Assembly: GCA_016764135.1 (NCBI GenBank)
Contig: JAESSL010000409.1
Location: forward strand, 1-9,927
Length of the DNA: 9,927 nt
Direction of reading: 5' to 3'
Origin: Alphaproteobacteria bacterium
GTDB taxonomy: Bacteria > Pseudomonadota > Alphaproteobacteria > UBA8366 > GCA-2717185
In this document: positions 1 to 6,212 of the stretch, piece after piece
Position numbering within the stretch: the first letter of the stretch is position 1
Layout of the letters: every line of letters begins with the position of its first letter
Position numbers and translations under genes: made by a program
The notes under the pieces: model-generated
What the model saw: the letters and a program-made list of their open reading frames with translations, nothing else
Told to the model about the DNA's origin: nothing
The model's database searches: none

Positions 1-1
1 C

Positions 2-1045
2 ATCAAGGATTTTGACGAATACCGCCGGAAATTAACGGCGTTCGTCTTTCAGTCCGGGCAAGTCATGCGGCCGATCTTCGAAAAGGCGCGGGCCAATCCG
101 AAACGGGTCGTCTTTACCGAGGGCGAAGAAGTACGCACTTTGCGTGCCGTCCAGGTGGTGGTCGATGACGGCATCGCCAGCCCCATTATTATCGGGCGGC
201 GCAGCGTGGTGGAGCAATCGATCAAGGATCTGGGACTGCGCCTTGTCATTGGCGAGAATGTCGAGCTGGTCGATCCGCAGGATGATTCGCGCTATGCGGA
301 ATACGCCACGGAATATCATGAATTAACGGCTCGCAATGGCGTGTCGCCGGCCTACGCGCGCGAAGTCATGCGCACCAACACGACCGCCATTGGCGCCATG
401 ATGGTGAAACGCGGTGAAGTCGACGCGTTGATTTGCGGCACGGTCGGTCAGTACAAAAGTCATCTGGAATCGATTATGCCAATTATCGGCATGGCGGATG
501 GCGTTCGCGATGTGTCCGCCCTCAGCCTGCTGATCCTGAACAAGGGTACGTATTTCATCGCTGATACGCATGTGTCGCCAAACCCGACCGCAAACGAGAT
601 TGCGGAAATGGCGCGTCTTGCGGCGAAGGAAGTCCGCCGGTTTGGCATTGAACCGAAGGTTGCGTTGTTGTCGCATTCCAATTTCGGGACGAGCGATACC
701 GAGTCGTCGTTGAAAATGCGTGAAGCAACGGCCATTTTGCATCGTGAAGACCCTGATATGGAAGTCGAAGGGGAAATCCACGCTGACGCTGCGGTGGATG
801 GCTCCATCCGGAAGCGGGTGTTTCCGGACTCGCGCCTTTCCGGCGACGCCAATTTATTGGTGATGCCAACGCTGGACGCCGCGAATATCGCCTACAACCT
901 GCTGAAGGTGACGGGAGACGGGTTGTCCGTGGGTCCGATGCTGATCGGCATGGCGAAGCCGGTGCATATTGTGACGCAAGCGGTGACCACGCGTGGTCTC
1001 GTTAATATGACCGCTTACGCCGTCGTCGACGCACAGGATCGGTAA
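2..1045 (+). CDS. maeB: NADP-dependent malic enzyme, C-terminal phosphotransacetylase-like domain (5' partial)
   Basis: The reading frame is open from the left edge, so the gene begins outside the window; 347 residues are visible. MaeB-type enzymes oxidatively decarboxylate malate to pyruvate with NADP+ and carry a C-terminal domain homologous to phosphate acetyltransferase that is thought to be regulatory and structural rather than catalytic. The visible part is that tail. The linker segment DFDEYRRKLTAFVFQSGQVM, before the internal ATG at 65, is typical of the join in hybrid malic enzymes and is absent from stand-alone Pta, so the ATG at 65 is not taken as the start. Other family segments are KRVVFTEGEE, RRFGIEPKVALLSHSNFG, EIHADAAVD and PTLDAANIAYNLLK. 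The catalytic malic domain, usually about 400 residues, should lie to the left. The stop is 24 bases before mgtE. A stand-alone phosphate acetyltransferase is the less likely alternative. Confidence 0.92.
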   Translation: MKDFDEYRRKLTAFVFQSGQVMRPIFEKARANPKRVVFTEGEEVRTLRAVQVVVDDGIASPIIIGRRSVVEQSIKDLGLRLVIGENVELVDPQDDSRYAEYATEYHELTARNGVSPAYAREVMRTNTTAIGAMMVKRGEVDALICGTVGQYKSHLESIMPIIGMADGVRDVSALSLLILNKGTYFIADTHVSPNPTANEIAEMARLAAKEVRRFGIEPKVALLSHSNFGTSDTESSLKMREATAILHREDPDMEVEGEIHADAAVDGSIRKRVFPDSRLSGDANLLVMPTLDAANIAYNLLKVTGDGLSVGPMLIGMAKPVHIVTQAVTTRGLVNMTAYAVVDAQDR

Positions 1046-1069
1046 TCTCGGCGTCATCAAGGACGTGTC

Positions 1070-2455
1070 ATGGCCAAGCAAAACGCTGCAAGCGAAGATG
1101 ATGGCCTGGGAATCCTCTATGGCCTGACCGATAAGGTCATAGAGGACGTGTGCGCGGCGTTGGCGCGTCGCGATGCGGCGGCCGTTCGGCGCTTGGTTGA
1201 GCCGCTGCATCCCGCCGACGCCGCTGATCTTTTCGAATGTTTGAAAGCGGGGCAGCGCGAGTCGCTGGAAACCCTGTTGGGCGGGTTTACCGATCCGCTG
1301 GTTCTCACCAATCTGGATGAAGCGCTTCGCGACGACCTGATTGACGATTTTCATCCGACAAAACTGGCCAGGTTCGCCGCTGAACTGGAAAGCGATGACG
1401 CGGTCGAGCTGATCGAAACCCTGGATGAGGGTGATCAGAAAGCGGTCCTCGACAGCATGCCCGAAGGCCATCGGGCTATGGTTGAGCAGGCGCTGTCCTA
1501 TCCGAAAGATAGCGCCGGGCGCCTGATGCGGCGTGAATATGTCGCGATCCCGTTATTCTGGACGGTCGGTGAAACCATCGACTTCATGCGCTCCAGCGAG
1601 AATTTACCGGATACATTCTACGGAATATTTGCGGTTGGGCCGGATCACAAACCCGCGGGCGTGGTTATGACCAACCAGTTGCTGCGCTCGCAACGCCCCA
1701 CACCCATCGCCGATATTCTGGCGCCGGGGTTCAAACAGATCCCCGCCGCTATGGATCAGGAAGACGTGGCGTTCCTGTTTCGACAATATGATCTGGCGGA
1801 AGCCGCCGTCGTGGACGAATCGGGTCGTCTGGTGGGCGTTATCACGGTCGATGACGTTGTTGACGTCATTCAGGAAGAACACGACGAGGATATTCTGAAA
1901 CTGGGCGGTGTGAAGTCCGATGATTTGTACGAGGCCGTCGCCGCCACCACCCGATTGCGCCTGTCCTGGCTTTTATTGAATTTGGCGACAGCCGTGGGCG
2001 CCTCTCTCGTGATCGGCCTGTTTCAGGCGCATATTGAACGCGTCGTCGCGTTAGCGGTGCTGATGCCGATTGTGGCGTCGATGGGCGGTAACGCCGGAAC
2101 GCAAACGCTGACCGTAGCGGTGCGCGCCCTGGCGGTGAAGGAATTGACGGCGAGAAACGCGTTGAACATCATCGGTAAGGAAGTTGTGGTTGGCGGGGTC
2201 AACGGCATCATTTTCGCCGTTCTGGTCTGCGGGATCGCCTATGTCTGGTTCGATGATCTTTTGATTGGGCTGGTGATCGGCGCGGCGATGATAATTAATC
2301 TGTTCGTCGCTGGATTAGCGGGCATATTAGTGCCGCTGGGGTTGGATCGGGCGGGTGTGGACCCGGCGGTTGCGTCCAGCGTAATTTTGACGACGATTAC
2401 CGATGTTGTCGGATTTTTCTGTTTTTTAAGCCTCGCGGCCCTGGTCCTGTTTTAA
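1070..2455 (+). CDS. mgtE: Magnesium transporter MgtE
   Basis: This is a 461-residue MgtE-family Mg2+ channel of the inner membrane, which works as a homodimer gated by cytosolic Mg2+. The order of domains is canonical: an acidic N-terminal helical domain (about 20-135) with MgtE_N-like repeats, a pair of CBS domains (about 150-270, with LVGVITVDDVVDVI at the second), a connecting helix, and five predicted membrane helices from about 297 to the C terminus. The pore signature MPIVASMGGNAGTQ lies at 332-345. The aspartate at 445, in TTITDVVG, matches the conserved pore aspartate (D432 of Thermus MgtE). Length is normal for the family. The ATG at 1070 is preceded by AAGGAC at 1059-1064, a fair ribosome site. 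It lies 24 bases after maeB and 40 bases before ivd. No link to leucine catabolism is evident; it may only share transcripts with its neighbours. Confidence 0.96.
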   Translation: MAKQNAASEDDGLGILYGLTDKVIEDVCAALARRDAAAVRRLVEPLHPADAADLFECLKAGQRESLETLLGGFTDPLVLTNLDEALRDDLIDDFHPTKLARFAAELESDDAVELIETLDEGDQKAVLDSMPEGHRAMVEQALSYPKDSAGRLMRREYVAIPLFWTVGETIDFMRSSENLPDTFYGIFAVGPDHKPAGVVMTNQLLRSQRPTPIADILAPGFKQIPAAMDQEDVAFLFRQYDLAEAAVVDESGRLVGVITVDDVVDVIQEEHDEDILKLGGVKSDDLYEAVAATTRLRLSWLLLNLATAVGASLVIGLFQAHIERVVALAVLMPIVASMGGNAGTQTLTVAVRALAVKELTARNALNIIGKEVVVGGVNGIIFAVLVCGIAYVWFDDLLIGLVIGAAMIINLFVAGLAGILVPLGLDRAGVDPAVASSVILTTITDVVGFFCFLSLAALVLF

Positions 2456-2483
2456 GTCCTGCGTGGTTGGTTCTGTTTTTAAG
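2419..2483 (+). repeat. Three spaced CTGT-T-tract-AAG repeats upstream of ivd
   Basis: Three copies of CTGT followed by a T tract and AAG occur at 2419-2430, 2447-2456 and 2473-2483. Their ends are 26 and 27 bases apart. The second and third copies are more alike, sharing TGGT(C/T)CTGTTTT and AAG. The first lies inside the mgtE 3' end, the second spans the mgtE stop codon, and the third runs into the ivd ribosome binding site (AAGAAGGAGG, 2481-2490). The spacing is close to 2.5 helical turns. They could be sites for a regulator of ivd, or a chance product of Leu/Phe codons and a U-rich leader. No protein is assigned. Confidence 0.4.
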
Positions 2484-2495
2484 AAGGAGGCGTGA

Positions 2496-3668
2496 ATGGT
2501 CGCCAGTTCATACTCGGAATTAGATTTTCATTTGGGTGAAAACGCCGACCTGTTGCGCGATACGGTCCGCCGGTTCGCGGCGGATAAAATCGCGCCGCGC
2601 GCTGCCGAAATTGACAAGAACAACGATTTTCCGGCTGATTTATGGACTGAAATGGGCGCGCTCGGGCTGTTGGGCGTGACAGCGGAAGAAGAATATGGCG
2701 GCGTCGCCATGGGATACACCGAACATGTGATCGCTATGGAGGAACTGAGCCGGGCGTCGGCGGCGGTGGGGCTGTCCTACGGCGCGCATTCTAATTTGTG
2801 CGTGAACCAGATCAGCCGCAATGGCTCCGACGAGCAAAAACGGCGTTACCTGCCAAAACTGATTTCTGGCGAACATGTAGGCGCGTTGGCGATGAGCGAA
2901 GCGGGCGCCGGGTCCGATGTCGTCTCCATGTCCTTGCGCGCCGAGCGTAGAGGCGACCGGTATATTCTCAACGGCACAAAAATGTGGATCACCAACGGCC
3001 CCAACGCCAATGTGTTGGTTGTCTACGCCAAGACCGACCCGGATGCGGGGAAGCGCGGCGTTACGGCGTTTATCGTTGAAAAAACCTACAAGGGATTTTC
3101 AACCTCGCCAAAATTGGACAAGCTTGGCATGCGCGGCTCCAACACCTGCGAGCTGGTCTACGAGGATTGCGAAGTGCCTGTTGAAAACGTTCTCAACGAA
3201 GTTGGGCGCGGGGTGAATGTCCTGATGAGCGGGCTGGATTATGAACGTCTGGTGTTGTCCGGGGGGCCGTTGGGCATCATGCAGGCCTGCATGGACGCGG
3301 TGTTGCCCTATGTGCATGAGCGCAAGCAGTTTGGTCAGGCGATTGGCGAGTTTCAACTGATGCAGGGGAAACTCGCGGATATGTACACGACGATGAACGC
3401 CGCAAAATCCTACGTCTATATGGTCGCACAGGCGTGTGATCGGGGCGATACGACGCGCAAGGACGCGGCGGGCGTTATTTTGTATGCTGCGGAAAAAGCC
3501 ACCTGGATGGCGCTTGAGGCGATACAGTGTCTCGGGGGCAACGGGTATATCAACGACTATCCGACCGGACGATTGTTGCGGGATGCAAAACTGTATGAAA
3601 TTGGCGCGGGCACCAGCGAAATTCGACGTATGCTGATTGGCCGCGAATTATTTCAGGAGACGGCGTAA
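2496..3668 (+). CDS. ivd: Isovaleryl-CoA dehydrogenase
   Basis: This 390-residue FAD flavoenzyme oxidises isovaleryl-CoA to 3-methylcrotonyl-CoA in leucine degradation and passes electrons to ETF; it is also called LiuA. The whole acyl-CoA dehydrogenase fold is present: N-terminal helical domain, FAD-contacting beta domain (LAMSEAGAGSD at 131-141, MWITNGPNA at 163-171) and C-terminal helical domain (ERKQFGQ at 275-281, CLGGNGYINDYP at 345-356). The key diagnostic is the catalytic base. The usual C-terminal glutamate is replaced in YEIGAGTSE (367-375), with Ala371 at that position, while Glu250 in GLDYERLVLSGGP sits where IVD carries its relocated base. The ATG at 2496 follows a very strong ribosome site, AAGAAGGAGG at 2481-2490. 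The TAA overlaps the next ATG by one base. Specificity for isovaleryl-CoA is further supported by mccB and liuC downstream. Confidence 0.97.
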   Translation: MVASSYSELDFHLGENADLLRDTVRRFAADKIAPRAAEIDKNNDFPADLWTEMGALGLLGVTAEEEYGGVAMGYTEHVIAMEELSRASAAVGLSYGAHSNLCVNQISRNGSDEQKRRYLPKLISGEHVGALAMSEAGAGSDVVSMSLRAERRGDRYILNGTKMWITNGPNANVLVVYAKTDPDAGKRGVTAFIVEKTYKGFSTSPKLDKLGMRGSNTCELVYEDCEVPVENVLNEVGRGVNVLMSGLDYERLVLSGGPLGIMQACMDAVLPYVHERKQFGQAIGEFQLMQGKLADMYTTMNAAKSYVYMVAQACDRGDTTRKDAAGVILYAAEKATWMALEAIQCLGGNGYINDYPTGRLLRDAKLYEIGAGTSEIRRMLIGRELFQETA

Positions 3669-3847
3669 TGGCGCTTGAAATGAAAACGGCGTGCATGAAA
3701 TGCGATGGCGCGCTGGAGGATATGGGCGCGGCGCATATTTGCTCCTACGAGTGCACGTTCTGCTCTCCCTGTACGACTTCAATGAACAATGTCTGCCCAA
3801 ACTGCGGTGGTGAATTGTTGGTCCGACCCCGCCGTCAGACAAAATAA
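3668..3847 (+). CDS. Small eight-cysteine zinc-ribbon-like protein, DUF1272 type
   Basis: This is a 59-residue protein of unknown function that resembles the DUF1272 family (my recognition from MALEMKT, ICSYECTFC and CPNCGGEL). Eight cysteines at 9, 12, 25, 29, 32, 35, 43 and 46 form CxxC-type pairs, as expected for a structural site binding one or two zinc ions. No signal peptide or membrane segment is present, so a cytoplasmic location is likely. The ATG overlaps the ivd stop as TAATG, and CAGGAG at 3654-3659 inside the ivd 3' end gives well-placed ribosome binding 8 bases upstream. Translation is therefore probably coupled to ivd. The C terminus is basic (RPRRQTK). Whether it binds nucleic acid, protein or metal only cannot be told from the sequence. 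Confidence 0.87.
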   Translation: MALEMKTACMKCDGALEDMGAAHICSYECTFCSPCTTSMNNVCPNCGGELLVRPRRQTK

Positions 3848-3886
3848 CAGGGCCTTTGATTATCTGGTGATGGGAGGAGCGAGATC

Positions 3887-4279
3887 ATGACGACAGACTT
3901 AACAATGTTAACCTGGACGGTGCTGCTGTGTATCCTCATGTGGGTCCCGTATATTCTGGCGCGAATCGGGAGTTGGGGATTGGTGAATGCGGTCGGGTAT
4001 CCCGAAAGCCCGCCAGCAACGCCCGCGTGGTCCCAACGATGCCAGCGCGCGCATCTAAACCTTGTTGAAAATCTGGCGCCATTCGCCGCGTTGGTCTTGA
4101 TCGCCCATGTCACGGGCGCGGCCAATGAAACCACGGCTCTGTGCGCGACGGTGTTTTTCTGGGCGCGCGTTGCGCATGCGGTGACGTTTACGCTGGGCGT
4201 CCCCTGGGTGCGGACGCTTACTTTCGCCGCGAGCGTCGGTGCGATGGTCTGGACCGCCGTCATAATTTTAACAGCTTAG
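3887..4279 (+). CDS. MAPEG family membrane protein
   Basis: This 130-residue integral membrane protein has four predicted helices (about 7-26, 64-80, 84-102 and 108-128). It carries the MAPEG signature RAHLNLVENLAPFAALV at 54-70, including the conserved Arg, Asn and Glu-Asn of the glutathione-binding region. MAPEG proteins include microsomal glutathione transferases and eicosanoid enzymes; bacterial members of this short type mostly have no assigned substrate. The length is typical for the bacterial group. The ATG at 3887 has a strong ribosome site, GGGAGGAG at 3872-3879, with 7-base spacing. It lies 39 bases after the DUF1272 gene and 13 bases before the SDR gene, so it probably shares their transcript. 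A role in conjugating reactive lipid or acyl products is possible but purely inferential. Confidence 0.9.
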   Translation: MTTDLTMLTWTVLLCILMWVPYILARIGSWGLVNAVGYPESPPATPAWSQRCQRAHLNLVENLAPFAALVLIAHVTGAANETTALCATVFFWARVAHAVTFTLGVPWVRTLTFAASVGAMVWTAVIILTA

Positions 4280-4292
4280 GAAAATAGAACAT

Positions 4293-4973
4293 ATGCCCAC
4301 AGTCTTGATTACGGGCGCCAATCGGGGATTGGGGCGTGAATTCGTGCGTCAGTTCGCGGCGTTGGATTGGCGTATTATTGCAACGTGCCGGGACACCGCC
4401 AGTACGGATTTGGCCAGTACGGATATCGAAATCGAGGTTCATGCGCTGGATGTGACCGATGGCGAGTCGGTTCGCGCGCTGGCCGATACGCTGGCGGATG
4501 AGCCGATTGATCTTTTGCTGAACAATGCGGGGGTTTACGGACCCCGTGACAGCGACTTTGGGCAAATCGACTTTGCAGCCTGGGATGAGGTGATGCGCGT
4601 GAATACGCTGGCGCCGCTGCGGGTCGCGGAAGCTTTTGCAGAGAATGTGCTGAAGTCCGACCGCAAGCAGATGGTGTTTATTTCAAGCATGATGGGCAGT
4701 CTCGCCCAGACAACCGGCGGCGATGGGTTTATCTACCGGTCGTCCAAGGCCGGTCTCAATATGTCGGTTAAAATTCTATCGAATTATCTGAAACCGCGCG
4801 GCGCAACCTGCGTCATGTTTCATCCCGGATGGGTGCGCACCGATATGGGCGGACCCAGCGCCGCGATTGACCCGGTTGTCAGCGTCTCCGGCATGATGAA
4901 TGTCATCAAGCGGTTGAAGCCCGAGGACACAGGGCGTTTCATCAATTACGACGGCTTTGATTTCCCATGGTGA
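4293..4973 (+). CDS. Short-chain dehydrogenase/reductase, C-factor (CsgA)-like
   Basis: This 226-residue cytosolic NAD(P)-dependent oxidoreductase has a single Rossmann domain. Visible classical SDR elements are the nucleotide-binding TGANRGLG at 7-14, the NNAG motif at 77-80, the active-site Asn104 in VNTLAP, a Ser at 131/132, and the YRSSK catalytic pair Tyr148/Lys152, followed by HPGWVRTDMGG at 177-187. The short C terminus ending in NYDGFDFPW matches the C-factor-like subgroup, whose substrates are mostly unknown. The ATG at 4293 has only a weak, distant AGGA (4278-4281) that overlaps the upstream stop, suggesting translation coupled to the MAPEG gene. The start is still firm because the TGANRGLG glycine motif begins at residue 7, as expected. 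A five-residue tandem duplication lies at residues 36-45. Confidence 0.92.
   Translation: MPTVLITGANRGLGREFVRQFAALDWRIIATCRDTASTDLASTDIEIEVHALDVTDGESVRALADTLADEPIDLLLNNAGVYGPRDSDFGQIDFAAWDEVMRVNTLAPLRVAEAFAENVLKSDRKQMVFISSMMGSLAQTTGGDGFIYRSSKAGLNMSVKILSNYLKPRGATCVMFHPGWVRTDMGGPSAAIDPVVSVSGMMNVIKRLKPEDTGRFINYDGFDFPW
4398..4427 (+). repeat. In-frame 15-base tandem duplication in the SDR gene
   Basis: Two adjacent 15-base units, 4398-4412 and 4413-4427, match at 13 of 15 positions and share GCCAGTACGGAT. They encode ASTDL followed by ASTDI, in the surface region between the second and third beta strands of the Rossmann fold. This is probably a small slippage duplication that keeps the frame. 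Confidence 0.75.
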
Positions 4974-4989
4974 ACCGGGCGTATCTGCG

Positions 4990-6127
4990 GTGATACTCAA
5001 CGACGAAGAAACCATGATCCGGGATTCCGCGCGAGCGTTTGCGGCGGAACATCTGGCGCCCAACGCCGCCGCTTGGAGTCAGGATTCGATCTTCCCCCGC
5101 CGACGCTTTGCGACGTATGGGCGCGTTGGGCTTTATGGGGATGCTTGTGCCTGAAGAATGGGGCGGCGCCGGCGCTAAAATGGTCGCCTTTGCGTCTGTT
5201 ATCGAAGAAGTGGCGGCGGGGGATGGCGCGTGTTCGACGATTTTGGCCGTACACAATTCGGTCGCTTGCATGCCGATCCTGAGCTACGGCTCGACGATGC
5301 AAAAAGAGCGCTATCTACGACCCTTGGCGCGGGGCGAGATGCTCGGCGGGTTCGCTTTGACTGAGCCCGGCGCCGGGTCTGATGCGGCGGCCATTACCAC
5401 GCGCGCGGTGCGCGACGGCGAATCATGGGTGCTCGACGGAACCAAACAGTTCATCACCAGCGGAAAGAACGGCGATTTGATAATTGCGTTCGCCGTCACT
5501 GACCCGGCGGCGGGCAAAAGCGGTTTATCCGCCTTTATCGTCCCCACAGATACAAAGGGCTATGAGGTCGCCAGGGTGGAGCGAAAGCTGGGGCAACACG
5601 CGTCCGACACCTGTCAGATTCGGTTCGATGATATGCGGCTGGGCGCCGATATGATGCTGGGCGAGGAGGGGCAGGGGCTCAAAATCGCCTTGGCGAATCT
5701 CGAAGGCGGACGGATCGGCATTGCGGCGCAGGCCGTTGGCATGGCGCGCTCCGCCTATGAAGCGGCGCTGGACTACGCGAAAATTCGCGACTCGATGGGC
5801 AAGCTGATTATTGAACATCAAGCGGTCGGGTTTCGATTGGCCGATATGGCGATGCGCATTGAAACGGCGCGGCAGCTCTACCGTCACGCCGCCGAGTTAC
5901 GCCAGAACGGAACGCCGTGCTTGAAAGAGGCCTCCATGGCCAAACTATACGCAAGCGAAATGGCGGAGAGGGTTTGCTCCGATGCAATCCAGGTGCATGG
6001 CGGCGTGGGATACACCAAAGACTTTCCCGTTGAGCGAATTTATCGCGACGTGCGTGTATGCAAGATTTATGAGGGCGCCAGCGACATTCAAAAACTGGTG
6101 ATCGCGCGGCAATTAACCGCGTCCTAG
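4990..6127 (+). CDS. Acyl-CoA dehydrogenase, short/branched-chain type, interrupted by an apparent +1 frameshift
   Basis: This FAD-dependent acyl-CoA dehydrogenase reads through as a normal 378-residue protein if one C is removed from the C5 run at 5094-5098. The first part (ILNDEETMIRDSARAFAAEH, then LAPNAAAW) is in one frame. The rest, from PADALRRMGALGFMGMLVPE, is in the +1 frame and continues intact to 6127. FAD and substrate motifs are present: LTEPGAGSDAAA, QFITSGKNGD and VHGGVGYTKDFP. Unlike Ivd, it keeps the standard C-terminal catalytic glutamate in KIYEGASDIQKL (about residue 361 after correction). RDSMGK replaces the more usual R-x-x-FG. The GTG at 4990 fits family N termini, with 16 bases after the SDR stop but no good ribosome site; a TTG at 4957 is also open. 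It may oxidise a branched short-chain acyl-CoA, but the substrate is not determined. It is either a sequencing or assembly indel or a recent pseudogene. Confidence 0.88.
5094..5098 (+). other. Frameshift site: C5 homopolymer in the acyl-CoA dehydrogenase gene
   Basis: Upstream protein homology is in the frame of position 4990 and ends at ...QDSIFP. Downstream homology resumes at PADALRRMGAL one base later. With four Cs instead of five the sequence reads Ile-Phe-Pro-Ala-Asp-Ala-Leu without interruption, as acyl-CoA dehydrogenases normally do. In the unshifted frame translation would continue with about 18 arginine-rich, unrelated residues to a stop at 5152-5154. Confidence 0.85.
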
Positions 6128-6176
6128 GCGCGCACATGGTTTGAACATGCGGCGCGACGGGAATAGATTGGGGGCG

Positions 6177-6201
6177 GACCCTTTGTTGAGATGACCCTTT
6201 G
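6177..6201 (+). repeat. 9-base direct repeat upstream of mccB
   Basis: GACCCTTTG occurs twice, at 6177-6185 and 6193-6201, 16 bases apart start to start, ending 11 bases before the mccB start. It lies in the 85-base gap between the acyl-CoA dehydrogenase and mccB, the longest gap inside the catabolic run. It could be an operator half-site pair or a chance match; no regulator is identified, and I see no clear promoter or U-tract terminator in the gap. Confidence 0.4.
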
Positions 6202-6212
6202 ACTGGAAATAC

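Noticed and set aside
65..67. ATG at 65 as the start of a stand-alone phosphotransacetylase
   Set aside because: The frame is open to the left edge and the upstream residues match the malic enzyme linker, so the ATG is internal.
323..1471. Long antisense reading frames opposite maeB and mgtE (323-781 and 854-1471 on the - strand)
   Set aside because: They lie wholly opposite confidently assigned genes, show no recognisable domain and have compositions typical of shadow frames in GC-rich genes.
4957..4989. TTG at 4957 as the start of the second acyl-CoA dehydrogenase
   Set aside because: It lies inside the SDR gene without a ribosome site and adds residues not expected in the family; GTG at 4990 fits the usual N terminus better, though neither is certain.
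5039..5093. Coding region starting at TTG 5039 in the downstream frame
   Set aside because: The first 18 or so residues in that frame are unlike acyl-CoA dehydrogenases, whereas the other frame matches well over the same bases, so this is an artefact of the frameshift.
6128..6160. Imperfect hairpin after the acyl-CoA dehydrogenase stop as a terminator
   Set aside because: The pairing around GCGCGCACATG and CATGCGGCGC is broken and no T run follows.
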